DNA of 64,000 bases, taken from positions 21,207,498 to 21,271,497 of the forward strand of contig NC_026660.2 in assembly GCF_000004075.3 (NCBI RefSeq), given 5' to 3'. Shown piece after piece: positions 25,003-36,364 of the stretch (position 1 is its first letter; each line of letters opens with the position of its first letter). The position numbers were made by a program, and so were the translations under genes. The notes below the pieces were generated by a model. The model searched no databases and was not told where the DNA came from. It saw nothing but the letters and a program-made list of their open reading frames with translations. Origin of the DNA: Cucumis sativus. Its lineage: Eukaryota > Streptophyta > Magnoliopsida > Cucurbitales > Cucurbitaceae.

Positions 25003-27024
25003 TTAATTAGTTTTGTTAAGAAGTTGTTGTAGAAAGTGAATAATGTTTGCATGAGAGGTTCCTCCATCATCCATAGCTTCTTTTGCCAATTCCCTCCACT
25101 TCCTCAACCTCTTTCTTATTTCTTCTCCAACTTCTCCTTCTTCCATAACTTCATTCACACATTTCTCTATCTCTTCTCTTCTACACATTCCATTGTCTTC
25201 CTCTCTTAATCTCACCCTCTTCCCAACCCTCCACACATCCTCCACGTACTTGGCATTCGTTGGCTGGTCCGACCACTGCGCCATCGTCACCAACGGCACT
25301 CCCAAACTCAACGCTTCCAGGGTCGAGTTCCAACCGCAGTGCGTAACGAAACATCCAACTGATTTATGAGCCAACACTTGGAGCTGACAGCACCAATTTA
25401 CCACCAACCCTTTCTGATCACCTGCTGCGTCCTCATGATCCTCAATGAAATTCTGAGGAAGCTTATGGACCTCCGATTCTCTAACAACCCATAAGAAGTA
25501 TTTGTTGGTTCTCTTCAGGGCACATGCTAATTCTTCCATTTGCTCCTTCTCTAATTCAGCGCCACTTCCAAATGAGACGTAGATGACGGATTTGTGGTGC
25601 TTAGAATCAAGCCATTTCATTGTCAAATCTTTGTTTTTGTTTGGTTCAAACATGCTAACCCCATAATCTTTGTCGTTTTCTAGCCTTCCATCTAAGTACA
25701 TTGAAGGAACCATTGGACCAATGTTCTTCATTGCAAACTTCCCTTCCATCCACTTCACCTCCTGAAGAATACAAATATATAAAATTTCTCTATTTTGTAA
25801 CAATAACTTCAACGTACCATTTGTTATTTTTAAATTGAATCTATTTCCTTTTATTTCTTTACTATATGGTTTCCACTTTTTATCATTTCAATATTTCAAT
25901 TCTTACTCAAACTTCTAAAAATAGAAAACAAGTTTTTAAAACAATATACCAAAATATTTTAAAAATATACCAATTGGGTTTTTGTCATTCATTTTTAGAA
26001 ACTATTATTATTTCTACTGAATGAAATATTTGTTTTGTTATCCATTTTCTACAGACGTTTGAAAAAGGCCACAGTTTTGTTTTTAAAATTTGATGAATGG
26101 GTTATTTGAAATTTATTTATTTAAAGAAAGTGAAAATTGTAGCCAAAATAATAATAATAATAAAACTTTCTTTTTGTTTTTAGAATTATACTAATAGTTC
26201 AAGTGTTTATTTAAAGAAATGCATTAGAAGAAAACCAACATAAAATGAAATATTAATACAAAAAGCTAAACTAAAAATCTCTATGAAAAAAAGGGTAAAG
26301 GGATGAGTTATAGTAATTTAACATTGACAATTACCTGTGGTTCCAAGCTATCGAAAGTGTTGGTGAAAATCCAATCAGCTTCATCCAAACGTGCAAATTG
26401 ATCAGATAACATATTAAGAATATCAGGATACTTGAGAGGATCGTAGACGAAAGAGGGAAAGTCAGAGGGGCAAAGAGGAGGGAGGCCATCCAAAGAAATG
26501 GAGCATTGTTCCAAAGGAACGCCAAGCCATCCTTTATAAACATTATAATAGATAGAATTAACAGCGCAAGACTGAGTGAAGAACGCAGCACTAGAAACTC
26601 CAAATTGTTTGACAATGTCAATAACCCATGGAAATGCAGCATCATAAACAACACAAGCAATATTTGGATTAGAAGTAAGAAGATGAGTCAAATGGGAGCG
26701 AATGGCGGCTTGACGACGCTCCCAAAAAACACGTTGATCAGGGTGGTCAAGTCCTTGATAAGGCAAAAGAGGAATGTGGTGAATAGTGAGTGAGGGAGTG
26801 AGTGTTTGATATTGAGTTACTGTAGAATGGTTGTTGGCGTTTTTTGTTAAAATGAGTGGAAGGGTTATTTTGAGAGATGGGTGATGGGCAAGAAGATGCT
26901 TGGCAAATTGGAGGAGTGGGTTTATGTGGCCTTGGGCAGGAAATGGAACCACTATTACTTCAACAACTTCATCTTCCTGTACCCTACTCAAATTTTTTCT
27001 TTCTTCTTCCACACTTCTTCCCAT
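25003..27024 (-). CDS. UDP-glycosyltransferase, UGT74-like (copy A)
   Basis: Two exons, 27024-26335 and 25761-25003, joined in phase 0, giving 482 aa (typical for family 1 UGTs). The start at MGRS matches copy B; an ATG at 27048 is in frame 8 codons upstream. Catalytic His33 lies in PFPAQGHINPLLQ, and the partner Asp is in VVYDAAFPW. The 44-residue PSPG donor box is at about residues 353-396, starting WCCQLQVLAH and ending QWSDQ, whose last Gln favours UDP-glucose. The enzyme would be cytosolic and transfer glucose to a small-molecule hydroxyl or carboxyl; known UGT74 substrates include salicylate, auxins and, in cucurbits, mogrol. The actual acceptor is unknown. Exon 1 is about 90% identical to copy B, but exon 2 is nearly identical to inverted copy C, implying gene conversion. 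Confidence 0.93.
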
Positions 27025-27048
27025 TTTACTATATTTTTCTCTCTTCAA

Positions 27049-30000
27049 TTATGTGTTTATGTGTTTGGGATTGGTACATTGTTTGGGTGGCTGTAGCTAT
27101 CACTATTTGAGCTCTCTCTTTTTTTGTAAGCATATATGTGAGCTAAGCCAATACGTCATGCAACTTAACATTTTTTTTAATCATGTTAATTCTCAGTGGA
27201 TATATTATATAGTTTTAAAATAATCAATCTTGATCTGTAGTTTTGTTATGTGAAGATAACTTTTTTTTTTTTTTGTCTTTTTGTCTTTTATGTGTGATAC
27301 TGATTACCATAACTTTTTCGTGCGATTGAAGAATTATTGTGCTACACAGAAGATAGTTAGAGCTGATGATATATCCTAAGTAACGTAACAACTCTATTCT
27401 TTTTATTTCATGTGCCTCTTTATTATATATTACTTTCTTGAAATGAGTTGTATCTGTCTTAAAAACAATACTTAATGTATATATTTGTCTATTTATTCAA
27501 TATATTGTTCAATAAATAACTACACAGAAGATTAAATATATATATCTCATAATACATATATTGATTCCAATATCAATACAAACCCATAATGTGATACACA
27601 GTACAAACCCAACCTTTCATGACTCATATATTGTGTGGTTGGCCAACGTACAGTAAATTCTTTAATCTAAGCCTTGGGAGATGTGAGCTGACTGCAACAG
27701 CTAGCAGACAAGAATTAGTTTGGTAAGGATAAGATCATGACTTGACATGAGGGGGAGGTGAGCTTAATTGGTTGTGTGCATGGAGTGAGCTAGGGTGGCC
27801 TATTAAAGAAAAGGAAAACTGTACTGTACACTAGCATCAACCCTGCTTAAGCCAAACCAGAAAATAATGGTTGTAAGTAATGCAATGTTGGACTTAAAGA
27901 AGGGAAGAAATGTTAAAATGAATTACAACATTTACCAATATAGTAAAATTTATTAATTGTGTTAGTTGAGTTACTCAATTCAAAGTGTATAAATTAAACA
28001 ATCTTGTGATGGTTGGAAACTTTATTCAATTCAAATGAAACCGATTGAGACCGTCTCCCAATTTACTTCTCTAATATTGGTATAAGAATTTGTCACATCT
28101 AAACTATCATAGATGTATATTTAAGATTTCTCTAAAATAACGAATTCAACCCAAAAACTTAAGCGGATGATTAAAAATAAATAAATATTACATCTAATAT
28201 AATATCTAAAGGTGACTAGATAAATAACAATACGTTGTGGATAAATATTAAAAACATTTAATTATGAAAATGGCAAACCCGAAAAATGTATAAAAATATA
28301 CGAGACATGAAATTGTCAAAAGTACACTACACCACAAATAAAACCCTTCAAGTTCCGATATATCCTTATCTTCACTGTATTAAAAGGAGCTTAAGGGAAG
28401 AATCATTTTTGAACGATTTACTCGATGGCTTATTTATGATTATTTAATTAATATAATATCATTAACAATTTATAATCTTTTCAAATTCTCACATTTATGG
28501 GGTAAGTTATTATTTAAGAGATGAATAGGTTAGAATATGAAAAGTTATATATTTATTTCTATAATTTAATTTTCAAAATTTACAATGTATATTAAGGATG
28601 AAATTACAAAATATTTTGTAACTTTTATCTTCATATATATATATATATATAAAAAGAACTCTCTTCAATCTTTTTTATAAACATTTGAAATTTCTCTTCT
28701 ACTTAAGTTTGTTTTCGGGGTCTCTTTACTCACGATATTTTGTTTTGTCTATTACTTCGTTTAATATATACTTTTGTGTTATGTTTGCAATAGGTTAACC
28801 TTTAATCATCTTATTAATTATATTTCTTTTAAATGGTTGAACTTTTCTCAATTCAATATTATTTTCTATGCATATATATAATTTCGAATTAAGAAAAACA
28901 TAGATAATTTCAAAAGAAATAAATGTCTTGATATGAACGCACGCCTGAGTATTCTAGTAATTTCAAAGGTCTCTAAACAATTTAAAAACATAAAAATAAA
29001 AATACACGGTAATACAAAAAGAAAACGTTGGCAGAGGCATTGTCCAAGTTTTTTTTAATATCTGCTAGAGTTTTTCTGCGTTGGTAGAGACCGAAATTCT
29101 TGTAGTGAGACATGTGAGTGGAGGTAGTCTTGTATAAATATTTTATACAATATCGAACTATGAAATGATTAGTTTATTTTTATAACACAATTACTTGAAG
29201 AGACTAACATTTTACTAGGATTGACCATATGTGTTTCGACCTTAGTCCTAAGTGATCAGTTGTGAACTCTTATCTATGAGAACAATCCCTTGATCTGTAT
29301 GGTGAGCTTAGTGGCTAGTTTTCTTGACTCACTAATTCGGTCATTTGGAGATATGTTTGAGTAGGGAGTTGGAAGCACAACTGCATATATACAAAGATGA
29401 AATTTCACTTCTTTGTCTTAAGAGGAAGTAGATGAATTGCTTCCTTCATAGTTAATTTCAAGTCTTAAACAATGAAGTCTCACCCTCTCATTGACCCTAA
29501 AGGAGTTAGTTTATAGTAATTAGACTATAGACTCTTTGTTCATTAGAGGGATTAATATAATGGTATATAAAGACTTAGATACAATTACAAGATAACAACA
29601 ATTTGACCTAGTTGGTAATTACGAACAATTTGTAAAAGGTTAGACGCATTATTGACTTGTTATATTTATGGACACAAAATTACATCTACATTGCTAAGAG
29701 TGCAACTCTCAATTTTCGTGGAGTGACTAATAACTAATGAATATTGATTAATTTGAATTAAATAGTTTAATTAATCTCATATCATTCAAGTTTCTAATCT
29801 ATAATTAGTTAAAATCTAAATAAATATTTGATTTTGGAATAATTAGAAATGGTTTAAATTATTTAATTAAGAAATTAAATTGTATTAATATGATTAATAT
29901 AGTGTATAATGTATATTGTTACATTATAATATAGTTAATAATTTAATTTATAATTAAAACCATATAATATAAGGGAGATAAATATTTAGATGAGACTCAA

Positions 30001-30398
30001 ATATTATATATATATATGTATAAATAAGCTTTATATCGATATTGTAGATGTGAATATGACTTATATTAAAACTATGTTATAGGAAATATAGTTGCATTAT
30101 AATAACCACAGTATATTATAAAATTGTGTTTTTGTTTTTCATAATTGAATTACAAATTGTACGACGAAATTCAATTCCCATCTGTTGAGGAATTCTTTTT
30201 GAGATACGTGAAGTTGGCAGAGAGAGATGGAGAAATCTTCCATGACTGCAACAAAAAGGGTAATGCTTAAACATAATATTACGAACTTCTGATTCAATGA
30301 GCTTTACATCTAACTTCTTTTAATTTGGAAGTCTGGAAACAAAAATACATTGTCTTTGAGCTCATCACCCATGTGAACTCTCACAAAAATGATACAAA
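27049..30398. other. Region between UGT copies A and B
   Basis: No supportable gene. 27080-27900 is the upstream flank of copy A and aligns with 32540-33270 upstream of copy B (shared gtatctgtctta, aatacttaatgtatatattt, caatcaatt-like blocks). About 28140-28170 has aacccaaaaacttaag, a dispersed motif also near 34100. From about 29000 the sequence is the 3' flank of copy B, homologous to 23240-24350. A TA microsatellite lies at about 28635-28652. Confidence 0.6.
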
Positions 30399-32446
30399 TT
30401 AATTAGTTTTGTTCAAAAGTTGTTGTACAAAGTGAATAATGTTTGCATGAGAGGTTCCCCCATCATCCATAGCTTCTTTTGCCAATTCCCTCCACTTCCT
30501 CAAGTTCTTTCTTATTTCTTCTCTAACTTTTCCTTCTTCCATAACTTCATTCACACATTTCTCTATCTCTTCTCTTCTACACACTCCATTGTCTTCCTCC
30601 CTTAATCTCACCCTCTTCCCAATCTTCCACACATCCTCCACATACTTAGCATTCGTTGGCTGGTCTGACCACTGCGCCATCGTCACCAATGGCACTCCCA
30701 AACTCAACGCTTCCAGGGTCGAGTTCCAACCGCAGTGCGTAACGAAACAGCCAACCGATTTATGAGCCAACACTTGGAGCTGAGAGCACCAATTTACCAC
30801 CAACCCTTTCTGATCACCTGCTGTGTCCTCATGATCCTCAATGAAATTCTGAGGAAGCTTATGGATCTCGGATTCTCTAACAACCCATAAGAAGTATCTG
30901 TTGGTTAGTTTAAGGGCACATGCTAACTCTTCCATTTGCTCCTTTTCCAATTCAGCGGAACTTCCAAATGAGACGTAAATGACGGATTTGTGGTGCTTAG
31001 AATCAAGCCATTTCATTGTCAAGTCTTTGTTTTTCTTTGATTCGAACATGCTAACCCCATAATCGTTGTCGTTTTCTAGCCGTCCATCTAAGTACATTGA
31101 AGGAACCGTTGGTCCAATGTTCTTCATTGCAAACTCCCCTTCCATCCACTTCACCTCCTGACAGATACAAATATATATAACTTCTCTATTTTGTTGCAAA
31201 AACTTCAACGTATACCATGCATTTTTTATTTTTAAATTAAATCTATTTCCTTTTATTTCTTTACAATATGGTTTTTATTTTTGATCATTTCAATATTTCA
31301 ATTCTTTAATTACTGAGACTTTTAAAAACAGAAAGAAGTTTTTAAAACACTTGTTTTCAAATATACCAAATTCAACCAAAATATTTACAAAGTATATATA
31401 TCAGTTGGGTTTTTGCGATTCATTTTTAAAAACTATTATTATTTCTAGTGAATGAAATATTTGTTTTGTTATCCATTTTCTACGGACGTTTCTGATTTCT
31501 GAAAGTATTATTTAAGTTTTGGGGTAAAAGTTGATGAATAGTTGAATCTAAAGAAAGTGAAAATTTTAGTTCTTTTTGTTTTTAGAATTATACTAATAGT
31601 CCAAGTTCTGTTTATTTAAAGAAATGCATTGGAAGAAAACCAACATAAAATGAAATATTAAAGCAAAAAGCTAAACTAAAAATCTTTATGAAAAGAGAGG
31701 GTAAAGGAATGAGTTATAGTAAATTCAATTTGATATTTAACATTGACAATTACCTGTGGTTCCAAGCTATCGAAAGTGTTGGTGAAAATCCAATCAGCTT
31801 CATCCAAACGTGCAAATTGATCGGATAACATATTAAGAATATCAGGATACTTGACAGGATCGGAGACGAAAGAGGGGAAGTCAGAGGGGCGAAGAGGAGG
31901 GAGGCCATCCAAAGAAATGGAGCACTGTCCCAAAGGAACACCAAGCCATCCTTTATAAACATTATAATAGATAGAATTAACAGCGCAAGACTGAGTGAAG
32001 AACGCAGCACTGGAAACTCCAAATTGTTTGACAATGTCAAGAACCCATGGTAATAAGGCATCATAAACAACACAAGCAATATTTGGATTAGAAGTAAGAA
32101 GATGAGTCAAATAGGAGCGAATGGCGGCTTGACGACGCTCCCAAAAAACACGTTGATCAGGGTGGTCAAGTCCTTGATAAGGCAAAAGAGGAATGTGGTG
32201 AATAGTGAGTGAAGGAGTGAGTGTTTGATATTGAGTTACTGTAGAATGGTTGTTGGCGTTTTTTGTTAAAATGAGTGGAAGGGTTATTTTGAGAGATGGG
32301 TGATGGGCAAGAAGATGCTTGGCAAATTGGAGGAGTGGGTTTATGTGGCCTTGGGCAGGACATGGAACCACTATTACTTCAACTTCTTCTTCATCTTCCT
32401 GTTTACTCAAATCTCTTCTTTCTTCTTCCTCACAGCTTCTTCCCAT
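30399..32446 (-). CDS. UDP-glycosyltransferase, UGT74-like (copy B)
   Basis: Two exons, 32446-31754 and 31157-30399, phase 0, 483 aa. The same architecture as copy A: His34 in PCPAQGHINPLLQ, Asp in VVYDALLPW, and a PSPG box at about residues 354-397 starting WCSQLQVLAH and ending QWSDQ. PCP replaces PFP next to the catalytic His. Expected to be a cytosolic UDP-glucose-dependent glucosyltransferase; acceptor unknown. It is the tandem sister of copy A, with flanks homologous on both sides. Unlike A and C it keeps the common Ser in the PSPG start (WCSQ rather than WCCQ) and differs from A at roughly 7% of exon 2 residues, so it was not included in the A/C homogenisation. The intron is about 600 bp. 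Confidence 0.93.
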
Positions 32447-35400
32447 TTTACAATATTTCTCTCTCTCTTCTATACGTGTTTATGTGTTTGGGATTTGTAG
32501 ATTACGTTTGGGTGGCACACTATGGCTATATCGATCATTAATTGGACTCTTTTGTTGTAAGCATATATGTGAGCTAAGCCAATACGTCATGCAACTCAAC
32601 ATTTTTTTAATCAAGTTAATTCTTAGTGGATATATTGTATGTTTTCAAAATAATCAATCTTATGTAATTTTGTCATGTGAAGATAACTTTTTTTTTTTTG
32701 TCTTACAGAAGATAGTTAGATCAGCTGATGATATATCCTAAGTAACACTATTCTTTTCATTTCATGTGCCTCTTATTATATATTACTTGCTGGAAATGAG
32801 TTGTATCTGTCTTAAAGACAATACTTAATGTATATATTTGTCTATTTATTCAATATACTGTTGAATAAATAACTATACAAAAATATATATATATCTCATT
32901 AATACATCTATTGATTCCAATATAAATATAAACACACATGTGATACACAAATATAATATCTATGCAAGAAAAGACTCACCTCATGACTCATGTGGGCTTG
33001 ATCAACAGTAAATTCTTAAGCCTTGGGAGATATATGTGGAGGTGGCTGCAACAGCTAGCTGACAAGAATTAGTTGGGTTAGGATAAAGATGAGTTGACAT
33101 GCATGAGGGGGAGCTTAAGCTTAATTGGTTGTGTACTGCATGGAGTGTGAGATGGCCTTCTTAAAGAAAAGGAACTGTGCACACACACACACTAGCATAT
33201 CATCAATCTCCAATGCTTAACCCAAACTACCAGAAAATAATGAGTGTAATTTTAATTTTGGACTTTAAAAGATGAGAAGAGTTTGTTTTCAAAATAATAT
33301 AGTAAAATGAATTAAAATATAATTTACAAATTTAACAAATCTTCCTTTCTATGCCATCATTATTTTACATTATTTGTAATTGCTATTTAAAACAATTTCA
33401 AACTTTAATATAGGTAAATGCTATTATTTTGGATTTGAAGTTATTTTTAATTCAATTAGTTGTATTTTGATTGTCTAATCTAAACCAAAAAACAATTGTA
33501 TGTCGTTCTTGAAAGTATTCTATACACCTATATTAGAGTTTCATGCATATATATATCACACCCTTGAGTGTGTATTTATTTTTGGAAATCCACAACAAAA
33601 TTTCTTAAAATATTCATTAGTTGAAAGTTTTTTTTTTTTCGTATAAGAATCACCAAATTAAGAGATAAATTAGAAACAAAAAGAAGAGGTTAGAAAAGTA
33701 TATCTTCGTAGTAACATCACTTTCTTGGTGGACTGATGTCTATGGGACAATTCTAGTCAAAATAAAGCAAAAATATACTCAACATTTGGGGGAATCCAAA
33801 CTCGATTTCCAATCAAAACCTCCTCAATTGTGTGTGATTCCTCTATTATACTACTGTTGAGGTCTTCTTCCATTATTCACAAACTAAAAAGAAAAAAAAT
33901 TGATAAGTGAGGAGCCAAAGAAGTTGCCCAAACAACGAACAATGAGACTTTCAATGGTATAGGATCGAGCCATTTCGAAAATTAAATGAAATATGATGAA
34001 GACCCATTAAGTGAAATCAATATTAAATAGAGTGAAAATAACGATGCGAGAGTTCGAACCCAAGACATCCTAAAGTGCCATGCTTTGATACTATCTTAAA
34101 TCACCAATAACCTAAAAGCTTAAGTTGATGGACATATCTAACCATATTTTTTTCAATTCTTAGTTTATCAAAATTTTCAATTTCTCTAACTTACGTTCAA
34201 CAGTAAAGAAATCATCAGCCATAATGTGATAGCTTCGTTTCATGGTTTCTTACTTATTTATCACCAAGAGGTTTGATGATAGGCTTTAAGTGCTATAAGA
34301 GAAGCATATGACATTATTTTGAACTCTGTCTCACTTTAAAACACCTTATAGTGAAGAAAAAGATTATGCCATTAAACCTCTTAGTCGATGGTACTTTATT
34401 CAGTCATGTTGACATGAACACTTTACCGTTGGAAGTATTAGTTCTAATTGAATTCGTGACTTGTATCTATTATCTTTTCAGGGTAGAAAAATGGTATGAA
34501 AACTTTATAACAAAACCTTGGTTTCTCTCTAGTTTGAGTTTTTGTTTTTCATGTAAGTTCCAATTTAATTCAACCAAATATCAAGGTCGTGAAGTCTCTT
34601 AGGCTTCCCAACAACAACTTTTGAGCTTACAAAACTCATTTTCAAATAGCAAAGTTCATTACTTGGACTCCACAAATTAATTGAGGTAAACTTTTTAAGT
34701 ACCAAAAGAAGGTTAAAAAAACTATTATATTTTCTTTTTTGTTTTTTGGTTTATTAAATTATAACTTATATACTTCAAAAAAATCTTGAATGTAATCCAT
34801 CAAAACTAAACTAAAATTTATAGAAAAAAATGTTAATGGATAACAAAAGTTTTTGAAAAATCTAACTCTAGCCTAGTTTGAACACACTAGGTTTACGATT
34901 TAATGAAAGAACTCCAAAGTATAAAAGATCAAATTATCATTTTAACAAAAAAAAACTATGAAGTGGATACTGAGTGTAGTAAAAAATAATATTTTGATAT
35001 TTTGAATCTGTCAATTGTCTAAATTTGCAAATATAAAAAAGATAAGAAAAATCTAATTTAGATCTTTTCTACTCCAATTTTAACTTCAATTGTCTTTCAG
35101 CAACAATCTAATATAATTTATACCAACTAAGATACCAAATATACTATGCTGATGCACCCAAAAAAATTATAATATTAAAAAACATTAGATCTTATATATA
35201 TATATTATATTATATATATATAATTATAATTATAATATTTAAAAGAAAAGAAATAGAGTTGTGAAGATAGTAAGCAACATCCTTAACAAAGCTTTCAATG
35301 GGCGCGTCTTCGGGAATTGACCAATGGAACTCTTTATGGTCAATCCTCAAACCAATTGGTTCCAAATTCTCAAAACTTTTGAAGCTAATTGTAATTGCAC

Positions 35401-35474
35401 CAACTTCTCTTTATCTTGACTTTGTTTCCCTTATTTTATTCCATTACTTACAACATCCTTAAATCAAAGATCTG

Positions 35475-35510
35475 CCCCCCCCCCCCCCCCCCCCCCCCCC
35501 ACAATCTTCA
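35475..35510 (+). repeat. Poly(C)36 homopolymer
   Basis: 36 consecutive C bases, 185 bp upstream of the EF-hand ATG and about 65 bp upstream of its TATA-like box. Such long C/G runs are rare in AT-rich plant DNA. Confidence 0.95.
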
Positions 35511-35574
35511 AAACCGAAACAAATTGTCAGAAACAAATGGCCATAGTGAGGACTAAAGCTCCCTCTCCAAGTCC

Positions 35575-35583
35575 TATTTATAT
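35575..35583 (+). promoter_or_regulatory. TATA-like box of the EF-hand gene
   Basis: tatttatat followed by a pyrimidine-rich stretch about 30 bp downstream (ctctcctc near 35600), a good position for transcription start, with the ATG at 35695. No mapped start site is available. Confidence 0.5.
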
Positions 35584-35694
35584 GAAATCCTCAAAGATCC
35601 CTCTCCTCATAAAAAAACCCAACTCAAAATCTTCTCTTCTACTATACCTTCCTATTTCCTTTGTTTATCAGCTAAAATATCAGAGCTAGCTAAA

Positions 35695-36108
35695 ATGAGT
35701 GTGGAGATATTGGATAGTGCTACCATTGTCAACTTCGTTGAAGATGATGTAGCTTTTGGTGCATTCATAAGAGATCGTTTTGCTCACCTAGATACCAACC
35801 GTGATGGTCTCCTTTCCTACAGTGAGATGTTGGAGGAGTTGCATACCCTCAGGGTTTTCGAGACCCATTTTGGAATTGATGTGAAGCCTGATCCGGATGA
35901 GCTTTCTTCTGTCTATAGTTCTCTGTTTTTGCAGTTTGATCGTGACTCAAGTGGAACAGTTGATCTGGATGAGTTTAGGGCTGAGACCAAAAGGATGATG
36001 TTAGCTATGGCTAATGGGATGGGATTCTTACCTGTTCAGATGGTGCTTGAAGAGGGAAGCTTCTTGATGAAGGCTGTTGAGAGGGAAACCGCAATAACGG
36101 CCGCTTGA
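35695..36108 (+). CDS. Small calcium-binding protein with two EF-hands
   Basis: Intronless 137-aa protein. The EF-hand loops are DTNRDGLLSYSE (residues 33-44) and DRDSSGTVDLDE (82-93). Both have the acidic x, y and -z positions and central Gly of functional Ca2+ loops. The pair is separated by a helix-rich linker (LHTLRVFETHFGIDVKPDP) and followed by a conserved-looking C-terminal helix (GFLPVQMVLEEGSFL). It resembles short plant EF-hand proteins of uncharacterised function, with no kinase or membrane domain, so it is probably a soluble Ca2+ sensor or buffer. The start follows an AT-rich leader with the context aaaATGagt. The gene is convergent with TAF6, whose stop lies 257 bp downstream. 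Confidence 0.93.
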   Translation: MSVEILDSATIVNFVEDDVAFGAFIRDRFAHLDTNRDGLLSYSEMLEELHTLRVFETHFGIDVKPDPDELSSVYSSLFLQFDRDSSGTVDLDEFRAETKRMMLAMANGMGFLPVQMVLEEGSFLMKAVERETAITAA

Positions 36109-36364
36109 TCATTCTGACTGCTCTCATAATGAATTACTGAAATAATTTACCTTTTTCTTGCTGTATTAGTAAATTCAAGAATCAATTCAGAAGAGTGTGG
36201 TTTTTCTCAACTGAAATAAAACATATTGTTTTGCTTTTTCAACGTAGGAAGGTCAATGCATGAAAATTTCCTCTAGATTAAAGAGAAAAAGAATAGCCAT
36301 TAGCTTATACATAATTTTACAGCTGGACGAACAATATTTTCTACTTGAAAATGGATGATAGTTA

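Larger units (their letters stand above)
32447..35694. other. Region between UGT copy B and the EF-hand gene
   Basis: 32540-33270 is the duplicated upstream flank of copy B. A CA microsatellite lies at about 33178-33192. About 34040-34140 is a dispersed repeat (gagttcgaacccaagacatc, then taaatcaccaataacc and aaaagcttaagttgatgg) of the kind scattered by retroelements in plants. An 83-codon frame at 34351-34602 has no recognisable domain and is not called. TA-rich sequence lies at 35197-35240 and a 36-base C run at 35475-35510. Confidence 0.6.

Noticed and set aside
34351-34602. 83-codon frame (MKKKIMPLNLL...)
   Set aside because: No recognisable domain, no partner exons and surrounded by repeats; likely chance.
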